A stretch of DNA of 64,000 nucleotides from Chitinophagaceae bacterium UBA1931 (GCA_002337125.1 DDFJ01000004.1:1353889-1417888), one strand, 5' to 3'. Shown: positions 36,064-45,569, numbered from the stretch's first letter. Made by a program: numbers and translations. Notes: generated from the letters alone by a model not told the origin.

Positions 36064-37887
36064 ATGAAACTATTTTCCAATAAATTCGGATGGCTCATTT
36101 TACTGGCAGTATTGTTTGCTGTAAACTTGCTGGCAGGTTTGCTCAAGTTCCGTATTGATTTAACTGCGGAGAAAAGATATTCGCTTTCACCGCAAACAAA
36201 AGCATTATTAAAAAACATTGATGGAACGGTTACGGTTGATGTTTTTCTGAAAGGTGATTTCCGTTCTTCGTTCAGGAAATTAAAAAACAGCACCAGTGAT
36301 TTATTGACTGAGATGAAAGAATACAGCGGTAATAAACTGCAGGTAAATTACAAATCGGTTGATGAACTGTTTAGCGAAGAAGCAAAAACAGAAATGCTGA
36401 ATAATGTGTTGAAAGATCTGAGATATAACGGTGTAAACATCGACAGCCTGCACCAGGTAAGACCCAACTTTAATGAAGAAGTCACACAGCAACTTATTGG
36501 CGATTCATTGAAAACTCTCGGCATCATGCCATACACGCTTGAAGTGCAGGAAAAAGAAGAAGCAAAAACGCAACGTGTCATTTATCCATCAGCGATTATT
36601 CATTACGAAAACAAAGTGATTCCGGTTGATTTGCTCAGTGGGAAAACAGAATACAGCCGAGATCCCTTGACCGGCCGCTTAACTACTGATGAAGCAAAAA
36701 GCATCAGCAATGCAGAGGCCCTGCTTGAATTTAAATTTGCAAATGCTATTGAAAAAATTCAGCAGAAACAAAAACCGGTTATTGGTTATTTAACCGGTAA
36801 TGGAGAACCCGGTGGTCCTGAAATTTATGACCTGGTGCAAGTTTTGAACAACGATTACAGTTTTCATACACTCGATTTAAACAATCATCCGGTTATTCCA
36901 AAAGAAATGTCGGCAGTGTTGATTGTAAAACCATCACAGTCATTTTCTGATTCTGCAAAAATGAAAATTGACCAGTACATTATGCAGGGAGGAAAAGTAA
37001 TCTGGATGCTGGATATGCTGTATGCAGAAAAAGACAGTCTTGCATTTACTGCACAAACACTTGCTTTTGACCGTGGTTTAAATCTCGATGATTTGTTGTT
37101 TAAGTATGGTGTTCGTATCAACAGGGATTTGTTACAGGATCAGCAGTGCGATCTCAGCAAACTCGTTGTTGGTAACGCAGGTGGTCAGCCGCAACTGGCC
37201 GATGTTCCGTTTAACTATTATCCGCTGCTGGTTGCAAGCAATCAACATCCCATAACAAAAAATCTTGAACCTGTTTTAAGCCAGTTTACCAACACACTCG
37301 ATACCGTTAAAGCTGAAGGCATCACGAAAACAATTTTACTTTCTTCCAGCGAAAATGCAAAGTTTGTCAGTACACCAGCTATCATCAGTCTGCAGGAATT
37401 AAGAACAATTGAAGATGTTAAACTGTACAATAAGAAAAATCTACCGGTTGGTATTTTACTTGAAGGAAAATTCAACAGTTTCTATGCAAACAGGGCATCT
37501 GTTGAAGCAAGGCAATTCTTTACTTCTAATTACGGTTCATTCCAGGCGCAGTCGCCCTTAACACAACAAATTGTTATTGGTGATGGCGATATTGTATTAA
37601 ACAGCTATACACAAAAAGAACCATTTCCAATGGGCTACAGCCGTTCGCAGGAACGCAGTTTCGCCAATAAAAGTTTCTTATTGAATGCACTGGAATATAT
37701 GACCGGAAATGCAGGCATCATTTCGTTACGTAACAAAGATGTGACACTCCGGTTACTCAACCCGCAAAAAGTAAGTGAGCAACGTTTGTTATGGCAAATC
37801 ATTAACATCATTGTTCCTGTTATACTCATAATCTTCGTTGGTATTGCGTACCTTCAATGGAGAAAAAGAAAATACGGCAAAGCATAA
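36064..37887 (+). CDS. gldG: Gliding ABC transporter auxiliary protein GldG
   Basis: A 607-residue membrane-anchored protein: one membrane segment near 5-27, a large periplasmic part of the DUF4350/GldG-like kind (30-570, with E-K-R-Y-S-L-S-P-Q-T-K near 38, Y-L-T-G-N-G-E-P-G-G near 243 and L-L-S-S-S-E near 425), and a C-terminal segment near 575-597 followed by a basic tail. It pairs with GldF, 11 bases upstream, and is probably translated from the same message. GldG is thought to be the extracytoplasmic part of the transporter; the substrate is not known. Confidence 0.88.
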   Translation: MKLFSNKFGWLILLAVLFAVNLLAGLLKFRIDLTAEKRYSLSPQTKALLKNIDGTVTVDVFLKGDFRSSFRKLKNSTSDLLTEMKEYSGNKLQVNYKSVDELFSEEAKTEMLNNVLKDLRYNGVNIDSLHQVRPNFNEEVTQQLIGDSLKTLGIMPYTLEVQEKEEAKTQRVIYPSAIIHYENKVIPVDLLSGKTEYSRDPLTGRLTTDEAKSISNAEALLEFKFANAIEKIQQKQKPVIGYLTGNGEPGGPEIYDLVQVLNNDYSFHTLDLNNHPVIPKEMSAVLIVKPSQSFSDSAKMKIDQYIMQGGKVIWMLDMLYAEKDSLAFTAQTLAFDRGLNLDDLLFKYGVRINRDLLQDQQCDLSKLVVGNAGGQPQLADVPFNYYPLLVASNQHPITKNLEPVLSQFTNTLDTVKAEGITKTILLSSSENAKFVSTPAIISLQELRTIEDVKLYNKKNLPVGILLEGKFNSFYANRASVEARQFFTSNYGSFQAQSPLTQQIVIGDGDIVLNSYTQKEPFPMGYSRSQERSFANKSFLLNALEYMTGNAGIISLRNKDVTLRLLNPQKVSEQRLLWQIINIIVPVILIIFVGIAYLQWRKRKYGKA

Positions 37888-37923
37888 TATCTTTGCTATT
37901 GTTTTTGTTTTGAAACTTTAATC

Positions 37924-38880
37924 ATGAATCCAACGCAAATTACTTATCTCGTATTCGGGATAGTATTGTTACTTGCCATCATTTTCGATTTAGGTCTGCT
38001 TAGTAAAAAATCAGCTCAGCTTACAACCAAACAGGCTTTAAACCAAACCATTTTTTGGGTAATCCTTGCTCTTGCATTTGGAGTATTTGTTTTTTTCCAG
38101 GATGGAAAACAATCAGCAATAGAATACATCAGTGCATACCTTATGGAATGGAGCCTGAGTATTGATAATATTTTTGTTTTTGTTTTAATCTTCAGCTTTT
38201 TTAAAGTGAAGGAACGGTTTATCCCAAGAGTTTTGCTTGTGGGTATTCTTATGGCCATTGTTTTCCGTGTGATTTTTATAACAGTTGGTGTAGGATTGGT
38301 TAACCGCTTTCACTGGTTATTATATTTCTTCGGCGCATTTCTTATTTACACCGGCTTTAAAATGTTTACCTCCAACCAGGAGGAAGAATTTGATCCCAAA
38401 GAGAGTGCAGTGTTCAAATTCCTGAAAAAGTTTTTGCCAATTACAATGGATGATGGCGATGGGAAGTATCGCATTAAACAGTATGGCAAACCGGTTTATA
38501 CAGTTTTATTTGTAGTTATTGTAATGCTGGCAACAACCGATATTGTTTTTGCGCTTGATTCCATCCCTGCTGTAATGGGAATAAGCCGCAACGTCATGAT
38601 CATTTACACTTCCAATATTTTTGCAGTGCTTGGTTTACGTTCATTATTCTTTTTACTGAGAGGTGCTGTAAGCAAATTCGATTTCCTGCAACAGGGCATT
38701 GCCATTGTACTGGTGTTTATTGGTTTAAAAATGCTTGGCGAAGAACTCATCAGTACAGTTGTTGACAAGCCAACACAGGTTATTATTTCATTAGGAGTTA
38801 TCGTCGTTTGTATTGGCGGATCCATGTTATATTCTGTTTATAATAAGAAAAAAGGAACTCCGCCCGACATGCCTAAATAG
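37924..38880 (+). CDS. TerC/Alx family membrane protein
   Basis: A 318-residue protein with eight or nine membrane segments. The family signature is clear: E-W-S-L-S-I-D-N-I-F-V-F near residue 76 and T-D-I-V-F-A-L-D-S-I-P-A near 203, two aspartate-containing helices of TerC proteins. Characterised members such as Alx and some TerC proteins export manganese or help metal loading of exported proteins. A -7-like box TATCTTTG (37888-37895) overlaps the end of gldG, so it may have its own promoter. murF-alr starts 17 bases after its stop. Confidence 0.87.
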   Translation: MNPTQITYLVFGIVLLLAIIFDLGLLSKKSAQLTTKQALNQTIFWVILALAFGVFVFFQDGKQSAIEYISAYLMEWSLSIDNIFVFVLIFSFFKVKERFIPRVLLVGILMAIVFRVIFITVGVGLVNRFHWLLYFFGAFLIYTGFKMFTSNQEEEFDPKESAVFKFLKKFLPITMDDGDGKYRIKQYGKPVYTVLFVVIVMLATTDIVFALDSIPAVMGISRNVMIIYTSNIFAVLGLRSLFFLLRGAVSKFDFLQQGIAIVLVFIGLKMLGEELISTVVDKPTQVIISLGVIVVCIGGSMLYSVYNKKKGTPPDMPK

Positions 38881-38897
38881 TTTGCATCTTTGCAGGA

Positions 38898-41354
38898 ATG
38901 ATTTCCTACTCCATTGATACAATCGCTTCCGTTTTAAAAGCTGTTTACTTACAACAAGCAAACAGCAGTGATACTATTGAACATTTACAAACCGACAGCC
39001 GCCGTGTAATTCATCCGCAAACAGCTTTGTTCTTTGCGCTCAAAACAGGAAGAAGGGATGGCCATGATTTTATACAGGAATGTTACAATAAAGGAGTAAG
39101 AAACTTCATTGTTCACAAACAGGTTTCTGTTGACGAATATCCCAACGCTAATCTTTTATTGGTTGATGACACACTGAATGCCTTACAGCAACTTGCTGCA
39201 TGGCATCGCCGCCAGTTTTCTATTCCTGTTATTGGTATTACCGGCAGTAATGGAAAAACAATTGTGAAAGAATGGCTCAACCAATTGTTATCCGATCAGC
39301 TGGCAATTGTACGAAGCCCTAAAAGTTACAACTCACAGGTTGGTGTACCACTGAGTGTATGGCAAATAAAACCCGAACATCAACTGGGTATTTTTGAAGC
39401 AGGCATTTCACAAACTGGTGAAATGAGTAAGCTGCAGCAAATCATACAACCATCGATTGGAATTTTAACCAATATTGGTGAAGCTCATGAAGATGGATTT
39501 GAAAGCAAACAGCAAAAACTCAATGAAAAAATTCAGTTATTTACTGATTCAGAAATCATTATTTGTTCTCCTGAAAAGTTAAACGGACTTGCGATTAACA
39601 GCAATAAACTTTTTACATGGGGACGGCATGAGCAAAACAACATTCAGATAACAGGAATAAAAACAGAACCTTCATCAACTGAAATACAGTTCAGCTATAA
39701 TGGAAATTCATCCAGCATCAATATCCCGTTTATTGATGAGGCATCAGTTGAAAATGCATTGCATTGCCTGGCTACTTGCTTATACCTGAATCTGTTTACT
39801 TCGGTTAAAGAAAAGTTCAGTCAGTTGCGGCCGGTAAGCCTAAGGCTTGAATTAAAAAGCGGCATTCACAATACAACAATTATCAACGACAGTTACAGTG
39901 CCGATTTAAGTTCGTTCAGCATTGCATTGAACATGCTGCAGCAACAACATCAACATAAAAACAAAACACTCATTCTTTCCGATTTTCCATTATCTGCAGG
40001 ACAGGAAAAAGATGTTTATGCATCGGCAGCAAGGTTAATCCAAAGTCATGAAGTAAACCGCTTGATTACCGTTGGCGAAAAATCAAAACAATTCTTTCGT
40101 GAGTTGTTGCCTGCTATGCAGATGCTGCATTTCCCAACTACACATGAGTTGACAGAAGAATTTACTTCCATCAATTTTCATAACGAAAGTATTTTAATAA
40201 AAGGTGCCCGTGCTTTTGAGCTGGATAAAGTAGCGGCATTGCTCGAACAGAAAACACATCAAACAGTACTTGAAATAAATCTTTCAGCAATTGCAAGAAA
40301 TATCAAGGAATACCAGAAGAAGCTTAACCTATCAACCAAATTGATGGCAATGGTGAAAGCTTTTTCATACGGCAGCGGCAGTTACGAGATTGCCAACCTG
40401 CTTCAGTTCTTAAAAGCCGATTATTTAGCAGTAGCATTTACAGACGAAGGTGTTGAACTACGAAAAGCAGGCATTACATTACCAATCATGGTGATGAATC
40501 CTGAACCTGCCAGCTTTGATGCATTAACCGATCACAATCTTGAACCTGAACTGTTTTCATTTTCCATACTTCATGCCTTCGAAAACTATTTAGAAAAAGA
40601 AGCGATTACTGATTATCCTGTTCATTTAAAAATCGACACAGGCATGCACAGGCTTGGTTTTATGCAGCATGAATTACAACAGCTCTGCATTGAACTGAAA
40701 AAGAAAAATTATTTTTCTGTACAATCGGTATTCAGTCATCTTGCAGCAAGTGAAGATGCAAATGAAGATGCATTTACATTGCAGCAAGCTAATGAGTTTG
40801 AATATGCATGTCATTTCATCAGTAATGAACTGAATTATTCGTTCATCAGACATCTTGATAATTCAAACGGCACCATGCGTCATCCGCAACTTCAGTACGA
40901 TATGGTGCGCCTCGGCATTGGCATGTATGGCATCAGTTCTGCAGCAGGCAAACTGCAGCTTGAAGAAGCATTGAGTTTAAAAACAACCATCGCTCAAATA
41001 AAACATCTGCAGCCCGACGATACGGTTGGTTATAACCGCAGAGGCATTATCACAAAACCATCTGTTACAGCAACAGTTCGTATTGGTTATGCCGATGGCT
41101 ACCCCCGCAGCTTAAGTAATGGCAAAGGCTATATGCTGGTAAATGGTCAGAAAGCTCCTGTTATAGGAACCATCTGTATGGATATGACCATGCTTGATGT
41201 AACCGGCATTGCTGATGTTAAAGAAGGTGATGAAGTGATTGTTTTCGGCAACAATCTGTCCATTAACCAGCTTTCAAGCTGGAGCCAAACGATCCCTTAC
41301 GAGATAATGACAGGTATCAGCCAACGGGTAAAAAGGGTTTATTTTGAAGAATAG
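38898..41354 (+). CDS. Bifunctional MurF-like ligase / alanine racemase
   Basis: An 818-residue fusion. Residues 1-450 are a MurF-type ligase and about 454-818 a PLP alanine racemase. The racemase half looks complete: PLP lysine in M-V-K-A-F-S-Y-G near 486, H-L-D-N-S-N-G near 653, M-V-R-L-G-I-G-M-Y-G near 671 and G-Y-N-R-R-G near 712. The ligase half is diverged: P-loop G-S-N-G-K-T-I-V instead of T-T, E-A-G-I instead of E-M-G-A, and N-D-S-Y-S-A-D-L instead of the usual D-x-Y-N-A-N-P. Such fusions are common in Bacteroidota. Since a complete MurF is encoded at 26556, the main role here may be making D-alanine. Confidence 0.9.
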   Translation: MISYSIDTIASVLKAVYLQQANSSDTIEHLQTDSRRVIHPQTALFFALKTGRRDGHDFIQECYNKGVRNFIVHKQVSVDEYPNANLLLVDDTLNALQQLAAWHRRQFSIPVIGITGSNGKTIVKEWLNQLLSDQLAIVRSPKSYNSQVGVPLSVWQIKPEHQLGIFEAGISQTGEMSKLQQIIQPSIGILTNIGEAHEDGFESKQQKLNEKIQLFTDSEIIICSPEKLNGLAINSNKLFTWGRHEQNNIQITGIKTEPSSTEIQFSYNGNSSSINIPFIDEASVENALHCLATCLYLNLFTSVKEKFSQLRPVSLRLELKSGIHNTTIINDSYSADLSSFSIALNMLQQQHQHKNKTLILSDFPLSAGQEKDVYASAARLIQSHEVNRLITVGEKSKQFFRELLPAMQMLHFPTTHELTEEFTSINFHNESILIKGARAFELDKVAALLEQKTHQTVLEINLSAIARNIKEYQKKLNLSTKLMAMVKAFSYGSGSYEIANLLQFLKADYLAVAFTDEGVELRKAGITLPIMVMNPEPASFDALTDHNLEPELFSFSILHAFENYLEKEAITDYPVHLKIDTGMHRLGFMQHELQQLCIELKKKNYFSVQSVFSHLAASEDANEDAFTLQQANEFEYACHFISNELNYSFIRHLDNSNGTMRHPQLQYDMVRLGIGMYGISSAAGKLQLEEALSLKTTIAQIKHLQPDDTVGYNRRGIITKPSVTATVRIGYADGYPRSLSNGKGYMLVNGQKAPVIGTICMDMTMLDVTGIADVKEGDEVIVFGNNLSINQLSSWSQTIPYEIMTGISQRVKRVYFEE

Positions 41355-41374
41355 TTAAAAGATTATCATCTGCC

Positions 41375-41416
41375 GATTCACGGTTCACGATTGACCATTC
41401 ACTATTCCCCATTCAC
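41375..41416. repeat. Degenerate heptanucleotide tandem repeat
   Basis: Six consecutive 7-base units (GATTCAC, GGTTCAC, GATTGAC, CATTCAC, TATTCCC, CATTCAC) fit a consensus NATTCAC. They fill most of the gap between the racemase stop and the lspA -7 box TATCTTTG (41419-41426). No protein is encoded. The units are too short and without spacers for a CRISPR array. Confidence 0.75.
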
Positions 41417-41444
41417 CTTATCTTTGCTCACTAAAATTTAAACA

Positions 41445-42152
41445 GTGAAGATCCGCCACGTAATATTGATTGTTCTGATTATTTTATTTGCAGACCAGGC
41501 ATTGAAAATATGGGTAAAAACCAGTTTCTTTTACCAGGAAGAACGGCATGTTATGGGCAATTGGTTCAGATTGTATTTTATTGAAAATGCGGGCATGGCC
41601 TATGGTTGGAAACTGGGCACGACCGATTGGGCTAAACTGGCATTAACACTGTTCCGTTTGGGTGCTGTAATTTTTGGCAGCTGGTATATTGTAAAAATTG
41701 TTCGTGAAAAATACAATGCAGGCTTTATCATCTGCGCTGCGTTAATCTATGCAGGTGCATTAGGAAACCTGATCGACAGTTTATTTTACGGGATGATTTT
41801 CGATAAAGGAATGGGCTATAATGCAGCGCTTGACTCATATATTGCATATGATGGTGTGGCAAAAGCAACAGGCAAAGGTTATTCTTCCTTCCTTCACGGG
41901 CATGTGGTTGATATGCTGTACTTCCCTCTTATTGAAAACAAAATGATGCCGGGCTGGGTTCCGTTTATTGGCGGTAAGCCCTTTACCTTTTTCTCTGCCA
42001 TTTTTAATATTGCCGATGCGTCAATTTCGGTTGGCGTAATTACCATTTTATTATTTCAGAAACGCTTTTTCAGGCATCATAAGCAGGAAGAAAGTAATCC
42101 TGTTGTAGAAGAAGTTACTGAAACAGCCGGTGATGATACACAGGTAATGTAA
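41445..42152 (+). CDS. lspA: Lipoprotein signal peptidase
   Basis: A type II signal peptidase (aspartyl membrane protease) that cuts prolipoproteins before the lipidated cysteine; many lipoproteins in this window need it. Four membrane segments are expected. The catalytic aspartates lie in G-N-L-I-D-S-L-F-Y-G near residue 108 and F-N-I-A-D-A-S near 190. At 235 residues it is longer than the usual 160-170 because of an insert of about 50 residues between them and a charged tail of about 30 residues; both are known in Bacteroidota. The frame starts with GTG at 41445, and there is no nearby in-frame ATG that keeps the first membrane segment. A -7 box TATCTTTG lies 18 bases upstream. Confidence 0.9.
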   Translation: MKIRHVILIVLIILFADQALKIWVKTSFFYQEERHVMGNWFRLYFIENAGMAYGWKLGTTDWAKLALTLFRLGAVIFGSWYIVKIVREKYNAGFIICAALIYAGALGNLIDSLFYGMIFDKGMGYNAALDSYIAYDGVAKATGKGYSSFLHGHVVDMLYFPLIENKMMPGWVPFIGGKPFTFFSAIFNIADASISVGVITILLFQKRFFRHHKQEESNPVVEEVTETAGDDTQVM

Positions 42153-42271
42153 TTTTCAAAAAACTATTCCTATCTTAATGCAGCATTGATTGTGCAGTAA
42201 CAATTGTATGCCGTAGAATTTCCTGTGTAAAACATTGCGCCGTAACACCTGCAACAAAACTTCTAAATGAG

Positions 42272-43120
42272 ATGCGGATGAAAAAGTTGGCAATAGCCAT
42301 CCTTTCGCTTTTAATAGTGGCAGGATGCAAAAAAGAAAAAAGTCTTGATACCGGCGACTTTAGCCCTTTGTTTATTGGAAACAACTGTACCGTATCACAG
42401 GTGCTTACAGTTGATTCGCTCACCGGCATTGGGCTTGCTGCTCATAATGCTTTTTTTAGTGCATCGTTAAATCCTGTTGGTACAGAAATTTATGACAGTC
42501 TTGCCAACTCATTATATTTCATATCTGCATTTACAACCAGTGGCGATACAATCAAAGGATCAGCTGGTGAATATTTTGTAAAAGATGCCAGTGGCAGAAT
42601 AAAATATTACAAAGGACTGGACGATCCTACAGATCCCTCATCAGATACGGTTGAAATACGCTTTACCTATGATGTTACAGGCTATTTAACCAAACGTGAA
42701 TATTATTATTACGGCATCCCCATTCCGCTTGCACGTTCAACTTATTCGTATACGAATGGCAATCTTACAAAGTCTGTATTTGAAACAGTTTATCCCACTT
42801 CACAGGTTGTGATTGATGCAACTGCAGAATACAATACCAATCAGCCGGTAAAAGGTTTTGTGTATACATTTCCCGATGATTTTCTGACGTTCATGTATAA
42901 CCTGTCGTTTAATTATGGCAACAGACCAGCAAATACGTTGAAAAAACTTACAACCAAGATTTATGATAACGGTACACTCACAGATTCGCTGGTGACCAAT
43001 TACAAAAACTATAAGCTTTCAAGAGATAATTATGTGCTGGAGTTATTTGCAGAAGGCGATTACCAGAATGGACTTGGCATCATTGACGGAAGAACAAAGT
43101 TCAGCTATCAATGTAAATAA
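42272..43120 (+). CDS. Lipoprotein of unknown function
   Basis: A 282-residue protein with a lipoprotein signal (L-L-I-V-A-G-C, cysteine near residue 19, followed by K-K-E-K). The mature part is polar with many aromatic residues, and its short alternating strands look like the RHS/YD-like or beta-repeat lipoproteins frequent in this phylum, but I do not recognise a family. The ATG at 42278 is an equally good start. It is alone between lspA (119 bases) and a bidirectional terminator. Confidence 0.65.
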   Translation: MRMKKLAIAILSLLIVAGCKKEKSLDTGDFSPLFIGNNCTVSQVLTVDSLTGIGLAAHNAFFSASLNPVGTEIYDSLANSLYFISAFTTSGDTIKGSAGEYFVKDASGRIKYYKGLDDPTDPSSDTVEIRFTYDVTGYLTKREYYYYGIPIPLARSTYSYTNGNLTKSVFETVYPTSQVVIDATAEYNTNQPVKGFVYTFPDDFLTFMYNLSFNYGNRPANTLKKLTTKIYDNGTLTDSLVTNYKNYKLSRDNYVLELFAEGDYQNGLGIIDGRTKFSYQCK

Positions 43121-43121
43121 A

Positions 43122-43148
43122 AAAAGCCGGTAGTTAACCGGCAATTTT
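43122..43148. terminator. Bidirectional terminator between convergent genes
   Basis: A 6-base stem GCCGGT/ACCGGC with loop AGTTA is flanked by A on the left and AATTTT on the right. It lies between the lipoprotein gene stop (43120) and the secreted-protein stop (43165). The stem is short and the T run moderate. Confidence 0.6.
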
Positions 43149-43164
43149 AATCTAACCACAACTA

Positions 43165-45522
43165 TTACTTTTTCTGAATTATTTTATTAAGAACTTCAGT
43201 TGATGATTTCAACTGAAGAATGTAAGTTCCTCTTTGCAGCAATCCTTCAATTGAAAGAAGAACGTTGTTATACCCATTCTGCAATGTTATTTTTTGCGAT
43301 TTCACTGTTCGCCCGCTAACATCGTTTATTGATATTTCAACTGCTTGATTAACGGGTGAAGAGATTATAAGCTTTACCTGCTGATCAAACGGATTAACCA
43401 GATTCAGTATTTCCATCTTTTCCAAATGTGGCAATAAAACCTGAACAATACTGGTTGTTTTAAAGGAGCCATTAGCTGTAATAAATCTTAACCGATAAAA
43501 CATTTTATTACCTGGTACAACACCATCATTAAATTTATATCTGTGGGCTGACCCCCCATCCGTTACGGCAGTAACCTCTCCTGCCTTTTTAAAATGAATC
43601 CCATCTTCACTTCGGTATACTTCAAAGGAAGTGATATTTTCATCATCTTTTGCAGCCCAACTGACAATAGAATTGTTATTAACAATATTCGCTTTTAGCT
43701 GAACCTCTTCAGCAGATAATATTTCACAAACTGGAAGAACATTTACCGTAATTACATCAGTATTGTTATAAACAGCACAGGAACTGTTTGCCAAATTAGA
43801 CATAGAAGTGGCAATTCTGATCCTGTACTTATACCCGTTCATTGATGATGTGGCTATAAAAGTCGGATACTTTACAGTATCAATATAATCAGGAGCTGAA
43901 TAAGTATATGACAGTACCTGTGGCGTAGGCGCAAGAGGAGCATTACTCCATGTAGCACCATTATCCGTACTAACTTCCCATTGATAATAAGAGTAATTGT
44001 TATAAAATGATTTTACAACTACAGATATGTCAATTGCACCATCAACACAATATGTAGGTGTTGTAGTTGGTTTCATTTCAAGTCCGGGAAGGCAGGTTGC
44101 AAACATAACATCATCCATTACCCAATCATTACCTCCGCCCCCTGGTGCGTTGTTCCTGATTACAATATTTAAAGATGTTTGTGAGGCTCCTGTTTTATAC
44201 AAAAAACCTTTCTTTATCCATTGACCTGAATAATCAAGATTACCGGTAGTGTAATAATCAACTCCATCAACCTGAAATGTAAGATTGGGTAATACCCCTG
44301 CAGAGTCATTTGTGCTGGGGATTGAAGGCGACATGTAACTTTTAAAACCAGCACTTCCTGAACCCTTGCCCGATGTATCACAACTGCATCGCCTGCAGAT
44401 ATTCCTGAACCATGCTGAAAACTCATAATAGGTATCTGGGCATAGACCAGAAACAGTTTGCTGAACTGCATTATTAATTCCGTAAGCAGCATTTACAACT
44501 GCCATATACCCACCTGCCTGTCCGGGTGTTGTTGGAGAGTTGCCCAACAATGGATTTGCCGCATTTGTATGATCACCTATAATATCCCACACACCAAATA
44601 AACGTGCAGGTGAACTGGGATATGGTAATGAAGAAATAACAGAGCCATCGGTGCTGGTATTGTTTGCAACAGTAAACATGCTGTCGTTGGGGCCCGAACC
44701 AGAACTAAAAGGCTGCCACTGGTATCCGGGAACAACAGTACCTGCCGATGGAGCAGGACTTAAATTTTGTGTTGAACCACTTCCAAAATCTCCTCCGTTT
44801 CCTGAAATGGAATTTGAACCTACTGAAGAGCAGGTAGCCAACGCAGTTGAAACCATAACAGTCATTTTATTCAGCGGTTTAACAACACTTGGCAATGTCA
44901 CTTCGCTAAATGTGTTTCCTGTTTTATAACGAAACGCTCCGCCTGGAATATTAAAACTATTTCCAGCAGTTGCATTAACATAAACCCTGTAGGTAACCAT
45001 AATTATACAGGTTCCGCCATAAAAACTTGGACGGCCATTATTATATATTCTGCAACCCGAGGCAGGTGGCAATACATCAATAAGAGCTGGCGCAACAACT
45101 GCATTATATGCTGCAGTTTGTCCACCTGATTTTGTTAAGCTTCCAAGATTAACCCGTAATACACCGGCGCTGTACGTTGCTTCATCATCAGCACCAGCGT
45201 CAGTAAGTAATCCTGTTACACGTAACGGTGTCCCATAATACATTCCTTCATTAGTGGAAAAGCGGATTGAATTGGCTTTGTAAGTAGTACCTGCAGGAAT
45301 TGTATCATTATATCTTGTAAAATATGTGCTCCCGCCTGTAACAGAAATAACCGCTCTGATTTCTAATTCATCTCCATTTTCAATGATCCCGCCTGTTGGT
45401 TTTGTGATATTGATATAACTCTTTCCTGCCTGTACCCGCAACTGACCCACTGCACTGTTAACCATTAACAGCGAGTTTAAAAAGACCAGTATAACAAAGA
45501 AACTGTGTAAAGTTTGCTTCAT
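43165..45522 (-). CDS. Large secreted protein with type IX sorting domain
   Basis: A 785-residue exported protein. The signal peptide is about 1-26 (ending S-A-V-G-Q). Residues 30-220 are a beta-rich part with repeated V-T-G-G and E-L-E-I-R-A-V-I-S-V-T, like DUF11/conserved-repeat modules. The middle (about 300-470) has a cysteine-rich stretch (R-N-I-C-R-R-C-S-C-D-T) in a carbohydrate-binding-like jelly roll. A fibronectin-like part precedes the sorting domain at about 700-785 (L-N-L-V-N-P-F-D-Q). It is predicted surface cargo. No catalytic motif is recognised. A promoter lies about 50 bases upstream. Confidence 0.75.
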   Translation of the reverse strand: MKQTLHSFFVILVFLNSLLMVNSAVGQLRVQAGKSYINITKPTGGIIENGDELEIRAVISVTGGSTYFTRYNDTIPAGTTYKANSIRFSTNEGMYYGTPLRVTGLLTDAGADDEATYSAGVLRVNLGSLTKSGGQTAAYNAVVAPALIDVLPPASGCRIYNNGRPSFYGGTCIIMVTYRVYVNATAGNSFNIPGGAFRYKTGNTFSEVTLPSVVKPLNKMTVMVSTALATCSSVGSNSISGNGGDFGSGSTQNLSPAPSAGTVVPGYQWQPFSSGSGPNDSMFTVANNTSTDGSVISSLPYPSSPARLFGVWDIIGDHTNAANPLLGNSPTTPGQAGGYMAVVNAAYGINNAVQQTVSGLCPDTYYEFSAWFRNICRRCSCDTSGKGSGSAGFKSYMSPSIPSTNDSAGVLPNLTFQVDGVDYYTTGNLDYSGQWIKKGFLYKTGASQTSLNIVIRNNAPGGGGNDWVMDDVMFATCLPGLEMKPTTTPTYCVDGAIDISVVVKSFYNNYSYYQWEVSTDNGATWSNAPLAPTPQVLSYTYSAPDYIDTVKYPTFIATSSMNGYKYRIRIATSMSNLANSSCAVYNNTDVITVNVLPVCEILSAEEVQLKANIVNNNSIVSWAAKDDENITSFEVYRSEDGIHFKKAGEVTAVTDGGSAHRYKFNDGVVPGNKMFYRLRFITANGSFKTTSIVQVLLPHLEKMEILNLVNPFDQQVKLIISSPVNQAVEISINDVSGRTVKSQKITLQNGYNNVLLSIEGLLQRGTYILQLKSSTEVLNKIIQKK

Positions 45523-45569
45523 AAGATCGGATTTAGGAAAAAATAAGGCAATTAGCCTTCACATGAAAT

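Noticed and set aside
41375..41416. Possible CRISPR-like array
   Set aside because: Units are only seven bases, contiguous, without spacers, and no cas gene is near.
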